Source of the DNA: Roseinatronobacter alkalisoli
GTDB lineage: Bacteria > Pseudomonadota > Alphaproteobacteria > Rhodobacterales > Rhodobacteraceae
NCBI RefSeq assembly: GCF_028745735.1
Contig: NZ_JAQZSM010000015.1
Span: 49,070-113,069, forward strand
Direction: 5' to 3'
DNA length: 64,000 nt
The translations under genes were made by a program, and so were the position numbers. Under the pieces are notes generated by a model that had not been told where the DNA came from, ran no database searches, and worked only from the letters and a program-made list of their open reading frames with translations. Shown piece after piece: positions 56,977 through 64,000 of the stretch. Positions within the stretch are counted from its first letter, which is position 1; each line of letters opens with the position of its first letter.

Positions 56977-57285
56977 ATGATGGGAATTTCGGGGTTTCAA
57001 CGCGGACACGCGGTCATCTGGTTGCTGCTGACAATGTTGGCAGCCTGCACAGCCGGACCTGATCTGCCGCCAGCGACATCATCCTCCGGGCCGACACCTG
57101 CGCTGTTGCCCATTTCGGATGTGTTGCGTCAGGCGAAGGACGGGCCAAACGCACACCTTCTGACAACAACTGCGCTTGAAAACCGCGCAAATGCATTGCG
57201 CGCCCGCGCGGCGCGCCTGCGCGGGCCGGTCATTGCAAGCGCAGACCAACAGATGTTGCGCGCAGCGGGTGCCGCACTCAGGTGA
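56977..57285 (+). CDS. Small lipoprotein
   Basis: 102-residue putative lipoprotein. A signal segment (VIWLLLTMLAAC) ends in a lipobox LAAC, followed by a short Ser/Pro-rich linker and a helical Ala/Arg-rich tail. ATG 56977 follows GGGCGA; longer upstream frame lacks sense. No family recognised. A hairpin lies directly after the stop. Confidence 0.75.
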   Translation: MMGISGFQRGHAVIWLLLTMLAACTAGPDLPPATSSSGPTPALLPISDVLRQAKDGPNAHLLTTTALENRANALRARAARLRGPVIASADQQMLRAAGAALR

Positions 57286-57287
57286 TG

Positions 57288-57317
57288 AGACTGGCAAGCG
57301 TAATCAGCCAGTCTTTC
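57288..57317 (+). terminator. Hairpin after the small lipoprotein gene
   Basis: AGACTGGC (57288-57295) pairs perfectly with GCCAGTCT (57307-57314), followed by TTC. It starts two bases after the lipoprotein stop codon. The T tract is weak. Confidence 0.6.
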
Positions 57318-57449
57318 GGGCTGCGCTGCGAAAACAGCAATACGAGCAACTACCGCCTGGAATGGTCGCGGGGCAAAACGGCCCCTTGCCTGCCGATTGA
57401 CGATCAATGCGCCGCAATCTATCGTCAGTCACGTCCAAGAAGGAGATTT

Positions 57450-57537
57450 ATGCGCAGAGGCTTCGATTGAGCCGCATATAGCGGCATCGCACGGCACATT
57501 TTGTGCCGGTCTTTTGCATGAATTTTCCGGAGTTCAC
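57450..57537 (+). promoter_or_regulatory. Possible leader peptide and hairpin before the GNAT gene
   Basis: AAGGAGATTT precedes ATG 57450, which opens a six-codon frame (MRRGFD) ending at 57470. CGGCACA (57492-57498) then pairs with TGTGCCG (57502-57508), followed by GTCTTTTG. Together this resembles a translational attenuator, but the remains of a lost gene start would look similar. Confidence 0.35.
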
Positions 57538-57990
57538 ATGATGAACCAAGACATACTCATCCGGCCCTTTGACAGGGTGACGGATACCGAAATCCTGTCC
57601 TCCATCTGGTTTGACGCATCGATGATAGCGCATCCGTTCATCGGCAAGCGCAGGCTTCTTGAACAACGTCAACTGATCGCGGATGAATACCTGCCGAAAG
57701 CAGAAACCTGGGTTGCCTGCCATTCTGATGATGCCATCGGCTTTATCAGTCTGCTGGGCAGCTTTATCGGGGGGCTTTTCATCGCGCCGGACCGGCAGGG
57801 AATGGGGGCGGGCCGCAAGCTTGTCGCACATGCGCTGGCCCTGAAGGGCGAACTGTCGCTTGAGGTCTATACCGAAAACGAACAGGCCGTCCGCTTCTAC
57901 ACATCGCTGGGTTTCAGCGAAGTTTCACGGCGCGATGTGGATGATTTCGGGTATCCATATCAAAACGCAGCATTGCATCTGCGGGCCTGA
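57538..57990 (+). CDS. GNAT-family N-acetyltransferase (YjaB-like)
   Basis: 150-residue acetyltransferase. The acetyl-CoA signature is in FIAPDRQGMGAGRKLVAHAL and the terminal beta-bulge region in YTENEQAVRFYTSLGFSEVS. Closest in pattern to the YjaB group of uncharacterised GNAT enzymes. ATG 57538 follows GGAG; the frame is open further upstream but that part does not resemble the fold. Substrate unknown. Confidence 0.88.
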   Translation: MMNQDILIRPFDRVTDTEILSSIWFDASMIAHPFIGKRRLLEQRQLIADEYLPKAETWVACHSDDAIGFISLLGSFIGGLFIAPDRQGMGAGRKLVAHALALKGELSLEVYTENEQAVRFYTSLGFSEVSRRDVDDFGYPYQNAALHLRA

Positions 57991-58136
57991 ACAACAGACC
58001 GGGCGAGACCTTACTTGCCCGGTCATGCCATCCCACACAATCGCGCACAGGGCCGCCAGATGCTACGCGATGAAGGAATGGCTGTTTTTCGAAGTTTACG
58101 GATGGTCGAAACCTGCCGACCGGGCGATTGCAGTGT

Positions 58137-58607
58137 CTACGCACCAAATTCTAGTTTAAGATCGGCGACAGCCTCAGCCCTAGAGCCATGAACGTAAATT
58201 CGATATCTTGTATCATCTTTGCCGCCAAAGGGTATTTCGTCTTCATAGTAAGCGATGTTCCTACTTTGCAGGCAGTTCCTTAACGCTCCAAGCTGAGCCT
58301 TGTCTTTGGCGAAGCCAACCATATGGCTCCACGCCCAACCGTCATCTCTGATATGCTTGTAGGCGTAGGAAACCGCGTCCAATTCACAGCGAAAGACCAT
58401 ATCTGTTCTTTCGACGCCCCGCTCGGTGTAAATCCAGTGAAAGAATGAACGGACTTCTGCGAGAATAAAGCCCTCGTAAATAGGGGCACTGTCAATCTGA
58501 TATGAGAGAAAATTACAGCCGTTTTTCACCATCCATGACTTCAGGTCATGGATGGTTCTTAGTTCAGCCGTCGGCTCATCCGGTTTAAAATCAAAAGCTT
58601 GAGGCAT
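58137..58607 (-). CDS. Unrecognised 156-residue protein
   Basis: 156-residue soluble alpha/beta protein with no family recognised. It contains aromatic-rich stretches (FFHWIYTERG, GWAWSHMVGF) and ends in a strand-helix pattern (RYRIYVHGSRAEAVADL). Codon usage is less GC-rich than neighbouring core genes, suggesting acquisition by transfer. An immunity-protein or effector-associated role would be speculative. Convergent with the GNAT gene. Confidence 0.7.
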   Translation of the reverse strand: MPQAFDFKPDEPTAELRTIHDLKSWMVKNGCNFLSYQIDSAPIYEGFILAEVRSFFHWIYTERGVERTDMVFRCELDAVSYAYKHIRDDGWAWSHMVGFAKDKAQLGALRNCLQSRNIAYYEDEIPFGGKDDTRYRIYVHGSRAEAVADLKLEFGA

Positions 58608-59026
58608 CTATGCATCCATACTCAGCGCATTTCAACCTGACAGAATTATTATGCAAGATCAAATTCTTATGGGTCATGTCAGTCCAGAAAGCCCCCAAAC
58701 CGCTTACAACACGCCTGAAAGCACACCCGGATCAAGACCCGGAACCGGCGCGATCAAACTGTCCGGAAACAAGAATGCGTAAGCGCGCGCATAGAGTTTC
58801 CGGTCTGTTGATGGTCAAGTGACGTAATCGTCTGTCGCGTTTGGTGCCTGGCATTGACCTTCCCCCCACTGGAAGCCCCATGTGGGTGGCAGGGAAGGTC
58901 TTTTTGATACCGTCATGCCGATCGGATGACCTGGTATCGAAATCGCCGAACACGGCAAGTCCTTCAAGGGCATCTCTCACGCAGGGTCCGAAAACTTCTG
59001 TCTTTTCATCACATCGAGGCTACCAA
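58608..59026. other. Gene-free spacer with an orphan terminator
   Basis: 419 bases between the unrecognised leftward gene and the glutaredoxin fusion gene. It contains a strong rightward terminator (58856-58905) with no identifiable gene before it, so it may mark the end of a lost gene or of a small RNA. Confidence 0.6.
58856..58905 (+). terminator. Strong rho-independent terminator without an obvious gene
   Basis: GACCTTCCC (58856-58864) pairs with GGGAAGGTC (58892-58900); an inner CCCAC/GTGGG pair (58865-58869 with 58882-58886) extends the stem; TTTTT follows. No recognisable coding region precedes it on this strand. Confidence 0.8.
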
Positions 59027-59788
59027 ATGACCAAGAACCCGCAGAAAACAGCAGCCCTTTACCGGATGGTTATGCCGGAACACACATGTCCATATGGCCT
59101 CAAATCGCTCGATCTGCTCAACCGGCACGGCTATGAGGTCGAGGACCACCACCTGACAAGCCGTGATGAAACCGATGCTTTCAAGGAAAAGCATGGGGTG
59201 GCGACCACGCCGCAAATCTTCATCGATGGGGCGCGGATAGGCGGCTATGACGACGTGTTGCGCCACTTCGGCAAGGATGTGCCGGATAAGGATGCCACCA
59301 CCTACACCCCGGTCATCGCATTGTTCGCAATGGCTGGCGCGATGGCACTGGCGGGCAGTTGGGCCGCCTATGGCCGGTTACTGACCATCACGGCCGCGGA
59401 ATGGTTCATTGCCTTTTCCATGTGCCTGTTGGCCCTGCAGAAGCTGAAGGATATCGAGAGTTTCTCGACCATGTTTCTGAATTATGATCTGCTGGCGCAG
59501 CGCTGGGTGCGCTATGGATATGTCTATCCCTTTGCCGAAGGATTGGCCGGCGTTCTGATGGTCGCGGGGGCACTGATGTGGCTGTCAATCCCGGTTGCCC
59601 TGATCATTGGCACAGTCGGGGCAGTGTCAGTCTTCAAGGCGGTCTATATCGACAAGCGAGAGTTGAAATGCGCCTGCGTTGGTGGCGACAGCAACGTGCC
59701 ACTGGGGTTCGTTTCCTTGACCGAGAACCTGATGATGATCGGCATGGCAATCTGGATGCTGCTCAAGATCACGGTGCTGGGGCAGTAA
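59027..59788 (+). CDS. Glutaredoxin fused to MauE-type membrane domain
   Basis: 253 residues in two parts. The N-terminal glutaredoxin domain (about 1-85) has a monothiol-type site CPYG (Cys21) and the TTPQIFIDGARIGGYDD glutathione-binding pattern. The C-terminal part (about 98-253) has four membrane helices and the ELKCACVGGDSNVPLGF motif of MauE/DoxX-like redox membrane proteins, with a Cys-x-Cys pair. It probably moves reducing power to or from the periplasm. Often found with metal-resistance or mobile gene sets. ATG 59027 follows GAGG. Confidence 0.88.
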   Translation: MTKNPQKTAALYRMVMPEHTCPYGLKSLDLLNRHGYEVEDHHLTSRDETDAFKEKHGVATTPQIFIDGARIGGYDDVLRHFGKDVPDKDATTYTPVIALFAMAGAMALAGSWAAYGRLLTITAAEWFIAFSMCLLALQKLKDIESFSTMFLNYDLLAQRWVRYGYVYPFAEGLAGVLMVAGALMWLSIPVALIIGTVGAVSVFKAVYIDKRELKCACVGGDSNVPLGFVSLTENLMMIGMAIWMLLKITVLGQ

Positions 59789-60175
59789 TCCACTCATCTT
59801 GCACAAGCAAACTGCGCCTTGAATGCGGTAGGACATATGGGCGCATGGATGCCCGGGCGGGCCTTGGCAGGATTGAATGCCCGACACTGGTTCTTGATGG
59901 CGTGGACGACCCCATGACGGTGACTGAACTCAGCAATGAATCGCGACCAGATCAATAAGCTTATAGCCGGTTTATACCCCCGCCTTCTCATGGATCTTCG
60001 ATAAAAATGGCCATTTTTGCTTGCCGCTGCAAGTCACGTCGGGCAACGTCGATGTCGCAATCGCTGTTCGCCAGAGGGGCCGAGAATTTTTCCAGGTCCG
60101 CAGGCCGCGTCGGCGCAATCAGAATTCGGAATGTCGCTGAACGCGACACCACACCCAGCAGGAAAGTGCAGCACA
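59789..60175. other. Spacer with gene debris
   Basis: 387 bases between the glutaredoxin fusion and the AAC(3)-like gene. It contains the tail of a lost alpha/beta hydrolase (about 59845-59958); the rest shows no recognisable coding or RNA. Confidence 0.6.
59845..59958 (+). pseudogene. Fragment of an alpha/beta hydrolase
   Basis: About 38 codons reading MDARAGLGRIECPTLVLDG followed by VDDPMTVTEL. The IxCPTLVLxGxxD pattern is the strand before the catalytic aspartate of alpha/beta hydrolases. The rest of the gene (nucleophile elbow, histidine) is absent, so it is a remnant. Confidence 0.5.
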
Positions 60176-60634
60176 ATGGCCCATGTCATCACCCGTATTG
60201 GCCCCACCGATCTGGCAGCCATGCGCCGCATGAACGCACTTTTCGCGGAGGCGTTCGAAGACGCGGAAACTTATCTTGGTGCAGCGCCGGATGATAGCTA
60301 TCTGCGCGACTGGCTTGGCAAACCGCATGTGATTGCGCTAGCCGCGTTCGACGGCGATGCCCTGATCGGCGGTCTGGTCGCATATGTCCTTGAGAAGTTC
60401 GAACAGGCGAGAAGCGAGGTGTATATCTACGATCTGGCGGTGCGCGAAACACATCGCCGCGAGGGTGTCGCGACTGCGTTGATCGCCGCACTGAAGCCCA
60501 TTGCACAAACCGCCGGCGCTCAGGTCATTTTCGTTCAGGCCGACTATGTCGACCCGCCCGCCATCGCGCTTTACGAAAAACTCGGTGCGCGGGAAGACGT
60601 GCTTCATTTCGATATCCCCGTTCTGGACGAATGA
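60176..60634 (+). CDS. AAC(3)-I-like aminoglycoside N-acetyltransferase
   Basis: 152-residue GNAT enzyme whose pattern (ALAAFDGDALIGGLVAYVL, KFEQARSEVYIYDLAV, HRREGVATALI, VIFVQADYVDPPAIALYEKLG, LHFDIPV) closely follows aminoglycoside 3-N-acetyltransferase type I. Such enzymes modify gentamicin-group drugs with acetyl-CoA; activity of this homologue is unproven. ATG 60176 is used; AGGAAA lies about 11 bases upstream. It stands alone amid gene fragments, unlike a resistance operon. Confidence 0.85.
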   Translation: MAHVITRIGPTDLAAMRRMNALFAEAFEDAETYLGAAPDDSYLRDWLGKPHVIALAAFDGDALIGGLVAYVLEKFEQARSEVYIYDLAVRETHRREGVATALIAALKPIAQTAGAQVIFVQADYVDPPAIALYEKLGAREDVLHFDIPVLDE

Positions 60635-61578
60635 GCGCATCCATGACGACAGCGGCGCTGAACTGTTCTGATGGTGAAAATTCGATTTGCGTTCCTTGCC
60701 ACGAACGCCGCTGTCATCGACAGCGATCAATCACACATTTCAAAAATACATTAAATTACATATACTTACACAAAATTCACTAAAAATAGCGCAGTCATGA
60801 GGTCTGGAGAACATCCAACCCGAGAGACCACTTCCGGCCCTCCCGGCGCTGCAGCCAGTGCTCAGCCCTACCCGCATACCCCCCGAAAACAACGAAAAAA
60901 TCCGGCCGCAGCCAGGGCAGGAGAACACTTTCGCGAGGGCAAGTGGCGGACAAAGCGCAAGCTGATCAATAGCCTATGATGGTGTCAATTTCTGGCACAG
61001 AGTCAAATGTCTTTCGCCAAGGCTCAGGATCTGCTCCGTCTCGCCCAGATGCTGCCTTCCGGCGGGGCGGATGCGGTTATGGAGGCGCTGCGAAGCCCGT
61101 TTCGGCTGCGCGTCATCTATGGATCTGTGGATGCAGCGCCCCGGGTGAACGCGCAATTTTCAGACGGTCGCTGAACGCTGATAAACCCCTGCAAGGCGTC
61201 AATGGTCAAACACCAAATTTCATTTTGGAGGATGTGAATCACAAATTCTTTGCTGCCTTGGCAATCGAATCCAAGTTTCTTCGAAGCGCCAGGGGGAACA
61301 GAAAATTTCTCAATTTGGAGACGTTACCGCTAATCGCAATGCGACTTATTTGTGATCAGTCAGCACATTTTTTAAGCAATAAGTCCTGATGGCAGACGAT
61401 GGATTTCAAATCGAAATACACCTAGGTTTCAACATTGCAGCATCATATCAGAAGCTTAGGTAGAATTACGCCCTATTTTCAAAGAAAACCGAAAGCTGTT
61501 GCCGCAAAAATCATATGGCTCGCGCATCCTGAAGTAGTTTTGCGTGTTGCCAGACATTGAGGATGGGGCGCGCTGGCA
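60635..61578. other. Largely non-coding, decayed spacer
   Basis: 944 bases between the AAC(3)-like gene and the ABC operon. It contains a 10-bp inverted repeat (60648-60657 with 60706-60715), AT-rich stretches near 60725-60790 and 61385-61560, and a truncated WYL-type regulator (61007-61174). The last 190 bases presumably hold the ABC operon promoter. Confidence 0.6.
61007..61174 (+). pseudogene. Truncated WYL/HTH-type regulator remnant
   Basis: 55-codon frame starting MSFAKAQDLLRLAQML, which matches the start of WYL-domain helix-turn-helix regulators, then jumping to VMEALRSPFRLRVIYG, where a normal protein would have the rest of the HTH in between. The frame stops at 61174. Interpreted as an internally deleted, truncated gene. 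Confidence 0.5.
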
Positions 61579-62259
61579 GTGGATTTACGGTTTTTTGAGA
61601 TTTTTCGGAACGTCGACTACGTCCGGCTTCTCTTTGAAGGGGCAGCACTCAGTGCCGGATTGACCTTGGCTGCGGGGATTATCGGCTTCGTGATTGCCAT
61701 TGTCCTTTCATTCCTGCGCCACAGGCGGGTTTTCGGTATTCACTGGGTCGCAGCTACTTATGTCGAGTTCATCCGGAACACCCCGCTGATCGTGCAGCTC
61801 TTCTTCGTGGCGTTCGGTTTACCTTTGCTTCTGGGCTATCAATGGCCATTTTGGGCGCATGCACTGCTTGCGCTGGTATTGAACTTCTCAGCTTATTTTG
61901 CGGAAATCCTGCGCGCGGGTTTCAACACTGTGGGTAACGGACAGGATGAGGCCGCGCAGGCCATGGGGCTCAAGCCATTTATCATTTTTCTCAAAATCAC
62001 GCTGCCGCAAGCCATCGGCAAGATGTTCCCGTCGCTGAGCAGTCAATTCATCTTCCTTTTTCTGACGACTGGAATCATCTCTGAAATTGGGGTGCGCGAC
62101 CTGACCAACGCAGGCATCTTCATAGACAGCCGCACGTTCCGCACGTTCGAAGTCTTCGTGACCCTGACGGTGATCTACATCGCCATCTCGCTCAGCTTCA
62201 AGGGGCTGATGGTCGGACTGTATCGACTGCTTTTTCCATGGGTGGGCTTGCAACGATGA
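61579..62259 (+). CDS. Polar amino acid ABC transporter permease (first)
   Basis: 226-residue inner-membrane permease of the HisM/GlnP type. Five membrane helices and the EAA loop QDEAAQAMGLKPFIIFLKI that contacts the ATPase are seen, as is YVEFIRNTPLIVQLFF near the N-terminus. GTG start at 61579 with GGATGGGG upstream. Its stop overlaps the next permease start (ATGA). Confidence 0.93.
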   Translation: MDLRFFEIFRNVDYVRLLFEGAALSAGLTLAAGIIGFVIAIVLSFLRHRRVFGIHWVAATYVEFIRNTPLIVQLFFVAFGLPLLLGYQWPFWAHALLALVLNFSAYFAEILRAGFNTVGNGQDEAAQAMGLKPFIIFLKITLPQAIGKMFPSLSSQFIFLFLTTGIISEIGVRDLTNAGIFIDSRTFRTFEVFVTLTVIYIAISLSFKGLMVGLYRLLFPWVGLQR

Positions 62260-62963
62260 GAGAGCTGCTAATTGACATTTTCGGGCGCCCGCATGGCATC
62301 GTGTTCTATCAGTTGCTCGATGCGACCCAATTCACGATCTATCTTTCGTTGATTGCCTTTGTCGGGGGCGGCCTGCTGGGGGCTTTAATTGCGCTTATTA
62401 GGATCGCACCCAACAAATGGGGCAAGCGGGCAACAATCGCCTATATCTGGCTGTTCCAGTCGACCCCACTTCTGATGCTGTTGTTCTTGACGGGACTTGG
62501 TGTGCCGCGCCTGTTCGGCGTAAACATTGACCCATGGTATGCAGCCAGCATTTCGCTGACGCTTTATTCCAGTGCCTATATGTCCGATGTCTGGCGCGGC
62601 GCTTTGGAGGCAGTTCCTCAGGGTCAGTGGGAAGGTGCCGGCGCGCTTGGGTTACGCTTCCTGCCAACGCTCCGCCTTGTTGTTGCACCTCAGGCGATCA
62701 GCATTGCTCTTGCACCCACCGTGGGCTTTATGGTGCAGATCATCAAGGGCACATCGCTGGCCTATATCATCGGCTTTACCGATTTGATGACCATCGGCAA
62801 ACGCTGGGCCAATGCTCCGGTTGTCGGCACGGAGCCATACATCATTTTCCCGCTCATGGCGCTGATTTACTTCAGCCTTTGTTTTCCACTTTCGCTTTAT
62901 TCGCGCCATCTCGAACGCCGGATGGGCACCGTCAAGACCCTGCAGCCGGTTGCGACTGCATGA
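62256..62963 (+). CDS. Polar amino acid ABC transporter permease (second)
   Basis: 235-residue partner permease with the same topology; WLFQSTPLLMLLFL and the EAA-like loop GQWEGAGALGLRFLPTLRLV are recognisable. ATG 62256 overlaps the preceding stop. The two permeases form the membrane pore for an amino acid or related cation bound by the next gene product. Confidence 0.93.
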   Translation: MRELLIDIFGRPHGIVFYQLLDATQFTIYLSLIAFVGGGLLGALIALIRIAPNKWGKRATIAYIWLFQSTPLLMLLFLTGLGVPRLFGVNIDPWYAASISLTLYSSAYMSDVWRGALEAVPQGQWEGAGALGLRFLPTLRLVVAPQAISIALAPTVGFMVQIIKGTSLAYIIGFTDLMTIGKRWANAPVVGTEPYIIFPLMALIYFSLCFPLSLYSRHLERRMGTVKTLQPVATA

Positions 62964-62997
62964 CTATTCAACTGACATTCATGAAAGGATGACACCA

Positions 62998-63786
62998 ATG
63001 AAAACCCTACGTTCCCTCGTGATAGCTGCAGGGCTTGGCCTTGCAGGTCTAGCCCCCGTCGCCGCACTTGCAGATCTCTCGGACATCCTGGCACGCGGTA
63101 GCATCAATATCGCCGTTCCGGAAAGCTTCCCGCCCTTTGGTGCGCTAGGGATGGAAGGCGAGCATGAAGGCTATGATGTCGACGTAGCCAAGCTGATCGC
63201 CGCCGATCTGGGGGTGGAGCTGAACATCATTCCCGTCAGTTCCAACCAGCGCATCCCTTACCTGGAAACGGATCGTGTCGATCTCGTGATCTCGTCGATG
63301 GGTGCGAACCCGGAACGCGCCAAATCGATCTGGTTTTCAGCCGCATATGCACCGTTCTATTCAGGCGCTTTCGCATCTGCTGATCTGGACATTTCCGCGG
63401 TGGCTGACCTGTCTGGCCTCAAGATAGGGGTAACAGGTGGCGCGCTGGAGGATCTGGAACTGACCCGCACTGCCCCTGAAGATGCCGAAATCATCCGCTT
63501 TGGCGACAATGCCGCGACTCTCTCGGCCTTTCAGTCCGGTCAGGTGGATGTGTTGGTAACGGGCAACACAATCGCCGCAGAACTTGCCGCCAACAACCCC
63601 AACTTGAGCGTGGATGTGAAATTCATCATGCGCGACTCACCTTGCTTCATCGGTGTGAAGAAAGGCAATTCAGATCTGCTGCAATGGGTCAATGTCTTCA
63701 TCATGCACAAGACATTGGGCGGCGAGTTGAACGAGTTGTCACAAGAATGGTTCGGTCAGCCGCTGCCACCCTTGCCCACCCTCTAA
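62998..63786 (+). CDS. Amino acid ABC transporter substrate-binding protein
   Basis: 262-residue periplasmic binding protein (family 3, HisJ/GlnH type). Signal peptide about 1-25 (cleavage near ALA). Motifs seen are INIAVPESFPPFG, EGYDVDVAKLIAADLGVEL and RVDLVISSMGANPERAKSI. The usual arginine-aspartate ligand contacts are only partly matched, so the substrate is not predicted. ATG 62998 follows AAAGGATGA. Confidence 0.92.
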   Translation: MKTLRSLVIAAGLGLAGLAPVAALADLSDILARGSINIAVPESFPPFGALGMEGEHEGYDVDVAKLIAADLGVELNIIPVSSNQRIPYLETDRVDLVISSMGANPERAKSIWFSAAYAPFYSGAFASADLDISAVADLSGLKIGVTGGALEDLELTRTAPEDAEIIRFGDNAATLSAFQSGQVDVLVTGNTIAAELAANNPNLSVDVKFIMRDSPCFIGVKKGNSDLLQWVNVFIMHKTLGGELNELSQEWFGQPLPPLPTL

Positions 63787-63840
63787 TGAAAATCGCCTTG
63801 CCGCTGAAAGGTGGTAAGGCAGCCTCGCAAAGGCGGCATT

Positions 63841-64000
63841 ATGAATAAAACCCAACTTGATCCGGGCATTGACCGCGCAATCGACACCAGTCAGATGCAG
63901 ATCAGCGATGAAATTGCCATTCAGATCACGGCGATGAACAAATGGTATGGCACGTTCCATGTGCTGCGCGACATCAACATGACTGTCAATCGTGGCGAAC
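63841..64000 (+). CDS. Amino acid ABC transporter ATP-binding protein (5' part)
   Basis: First 53 codons of the ATPase, cut by the window end. IQITAMNKWYGTFHVLRDIN and the following MTVNRGE are the typical strand pattern before the Walker A motif, which itself lies beyond the window. Last visible gene of the transporter operon. Confidence 0.85.
   Translation, partial: MNKTQLDPGIDRAIDTSQMQISDEIAIQITAMNKWYGTFHVLRDINMTVNRGE

Noticed and set aside
60642..60722. Inverted repeat after the AAC(3)-like gene as a possible integron attC site
   Set aside because: No RYYYAAC and GTTRRRY core pair flanks the repeat, and there is no integrase or neighbouring cassette.
1..64000. tRNA, rRNA, CRISPR array, complete insertion sequence or prophage
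   Set aside because: None was recognised: no regularly spaced direct repeats, no cloverleaf-like sequences noticed, and no intact transposase or phage gene.

Overview
The window looks like chromosome of a GC-rich (roughly 60%) alphaproteobacterium of the Rhodobacterales (Rhodobacter/Roseobacter type). The evidence is conserved gene order and family content: an rsmB-heparinase-purH-lspA-DUF3035-M16-M16-mutL-rmuC block, adjacent dnaG and rpoD, an RpoH-type sigma factor near rluD, methylsuccinyl-CoA dehydrogenase of the ethylmalonyl-CoA pathway, and TRAP transporters. No tRNA, rRNA or CRISPR was seen.

Layout. (1) 1-10247 is a chemotaxis locus. Two chemoreceptors, a small membrane protein, cheD and cheB run leftwards; a STAS protein, cheY, cheA, cheW, cheR, a second cheY and a small helical protein run rightwards. 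cheA is out of frame at an 11-C tract, and the CheB receiver domain lacks its phospho-acceptor. (2) 10423-21809 is an aromatic-acid region. galB, an extradiol dioxygenase, galC and galD form the lower 4-oxalomesaconate pathway to pyruvate and oxaloacetate. Beside them are an amidohydrolase, a crotonase, a MarR regulator and a feruloyl-CoA-synthase-like ligase, which suggest side-chain shortening of hydroxycinnamates. A second MarR regulator and a TRAP transporter follow. A perfect 10-bp inverted repeat lies in the divergent crotonase/marR promoter. (3) 22105-31526 is mixed metabolism and envelope: alkB, gloA, mutY, a DUF721 protein, a DsbA-like protein, a class III CoA-transferase, a beta-barrel protein, YqaA, TauE/SafE and mcd. 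(4) 31806-43728 is the long leftward housekeeping block. (5) 43778-56833 carries a DUF1674 protein, rpoH, rluD, a small membrane protein, an unusual acidic coiled-coil protein, regulators, rpoD-dnaG, msrB, a TerB protein, glutamate dehydrogenase and a TetR regulator. (6) 56977-61578 is an accessory, partly decayed zone: a small lipoprotein, two GNAT enzymes (one AAC(3)-I-like), an unrecognised gene, a glutaredoxin-MauE fusion, and fragments of an alpha/beta hydrolase and a WYL-type regulator. (7) 61579-64000 is a polar amino acid ABC transporter operon, cut by the window end.

The most striking non-coding signal is a family of about 70-195 bp palindromic repeats with five copies (21840, 27340, 31565, 37551, 44137). 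Four of the five lie between convergent genes. They share an unpaired central segment as well as the stems, so they look like a structured, mobile or terminator-like element rather than chance hairpins.
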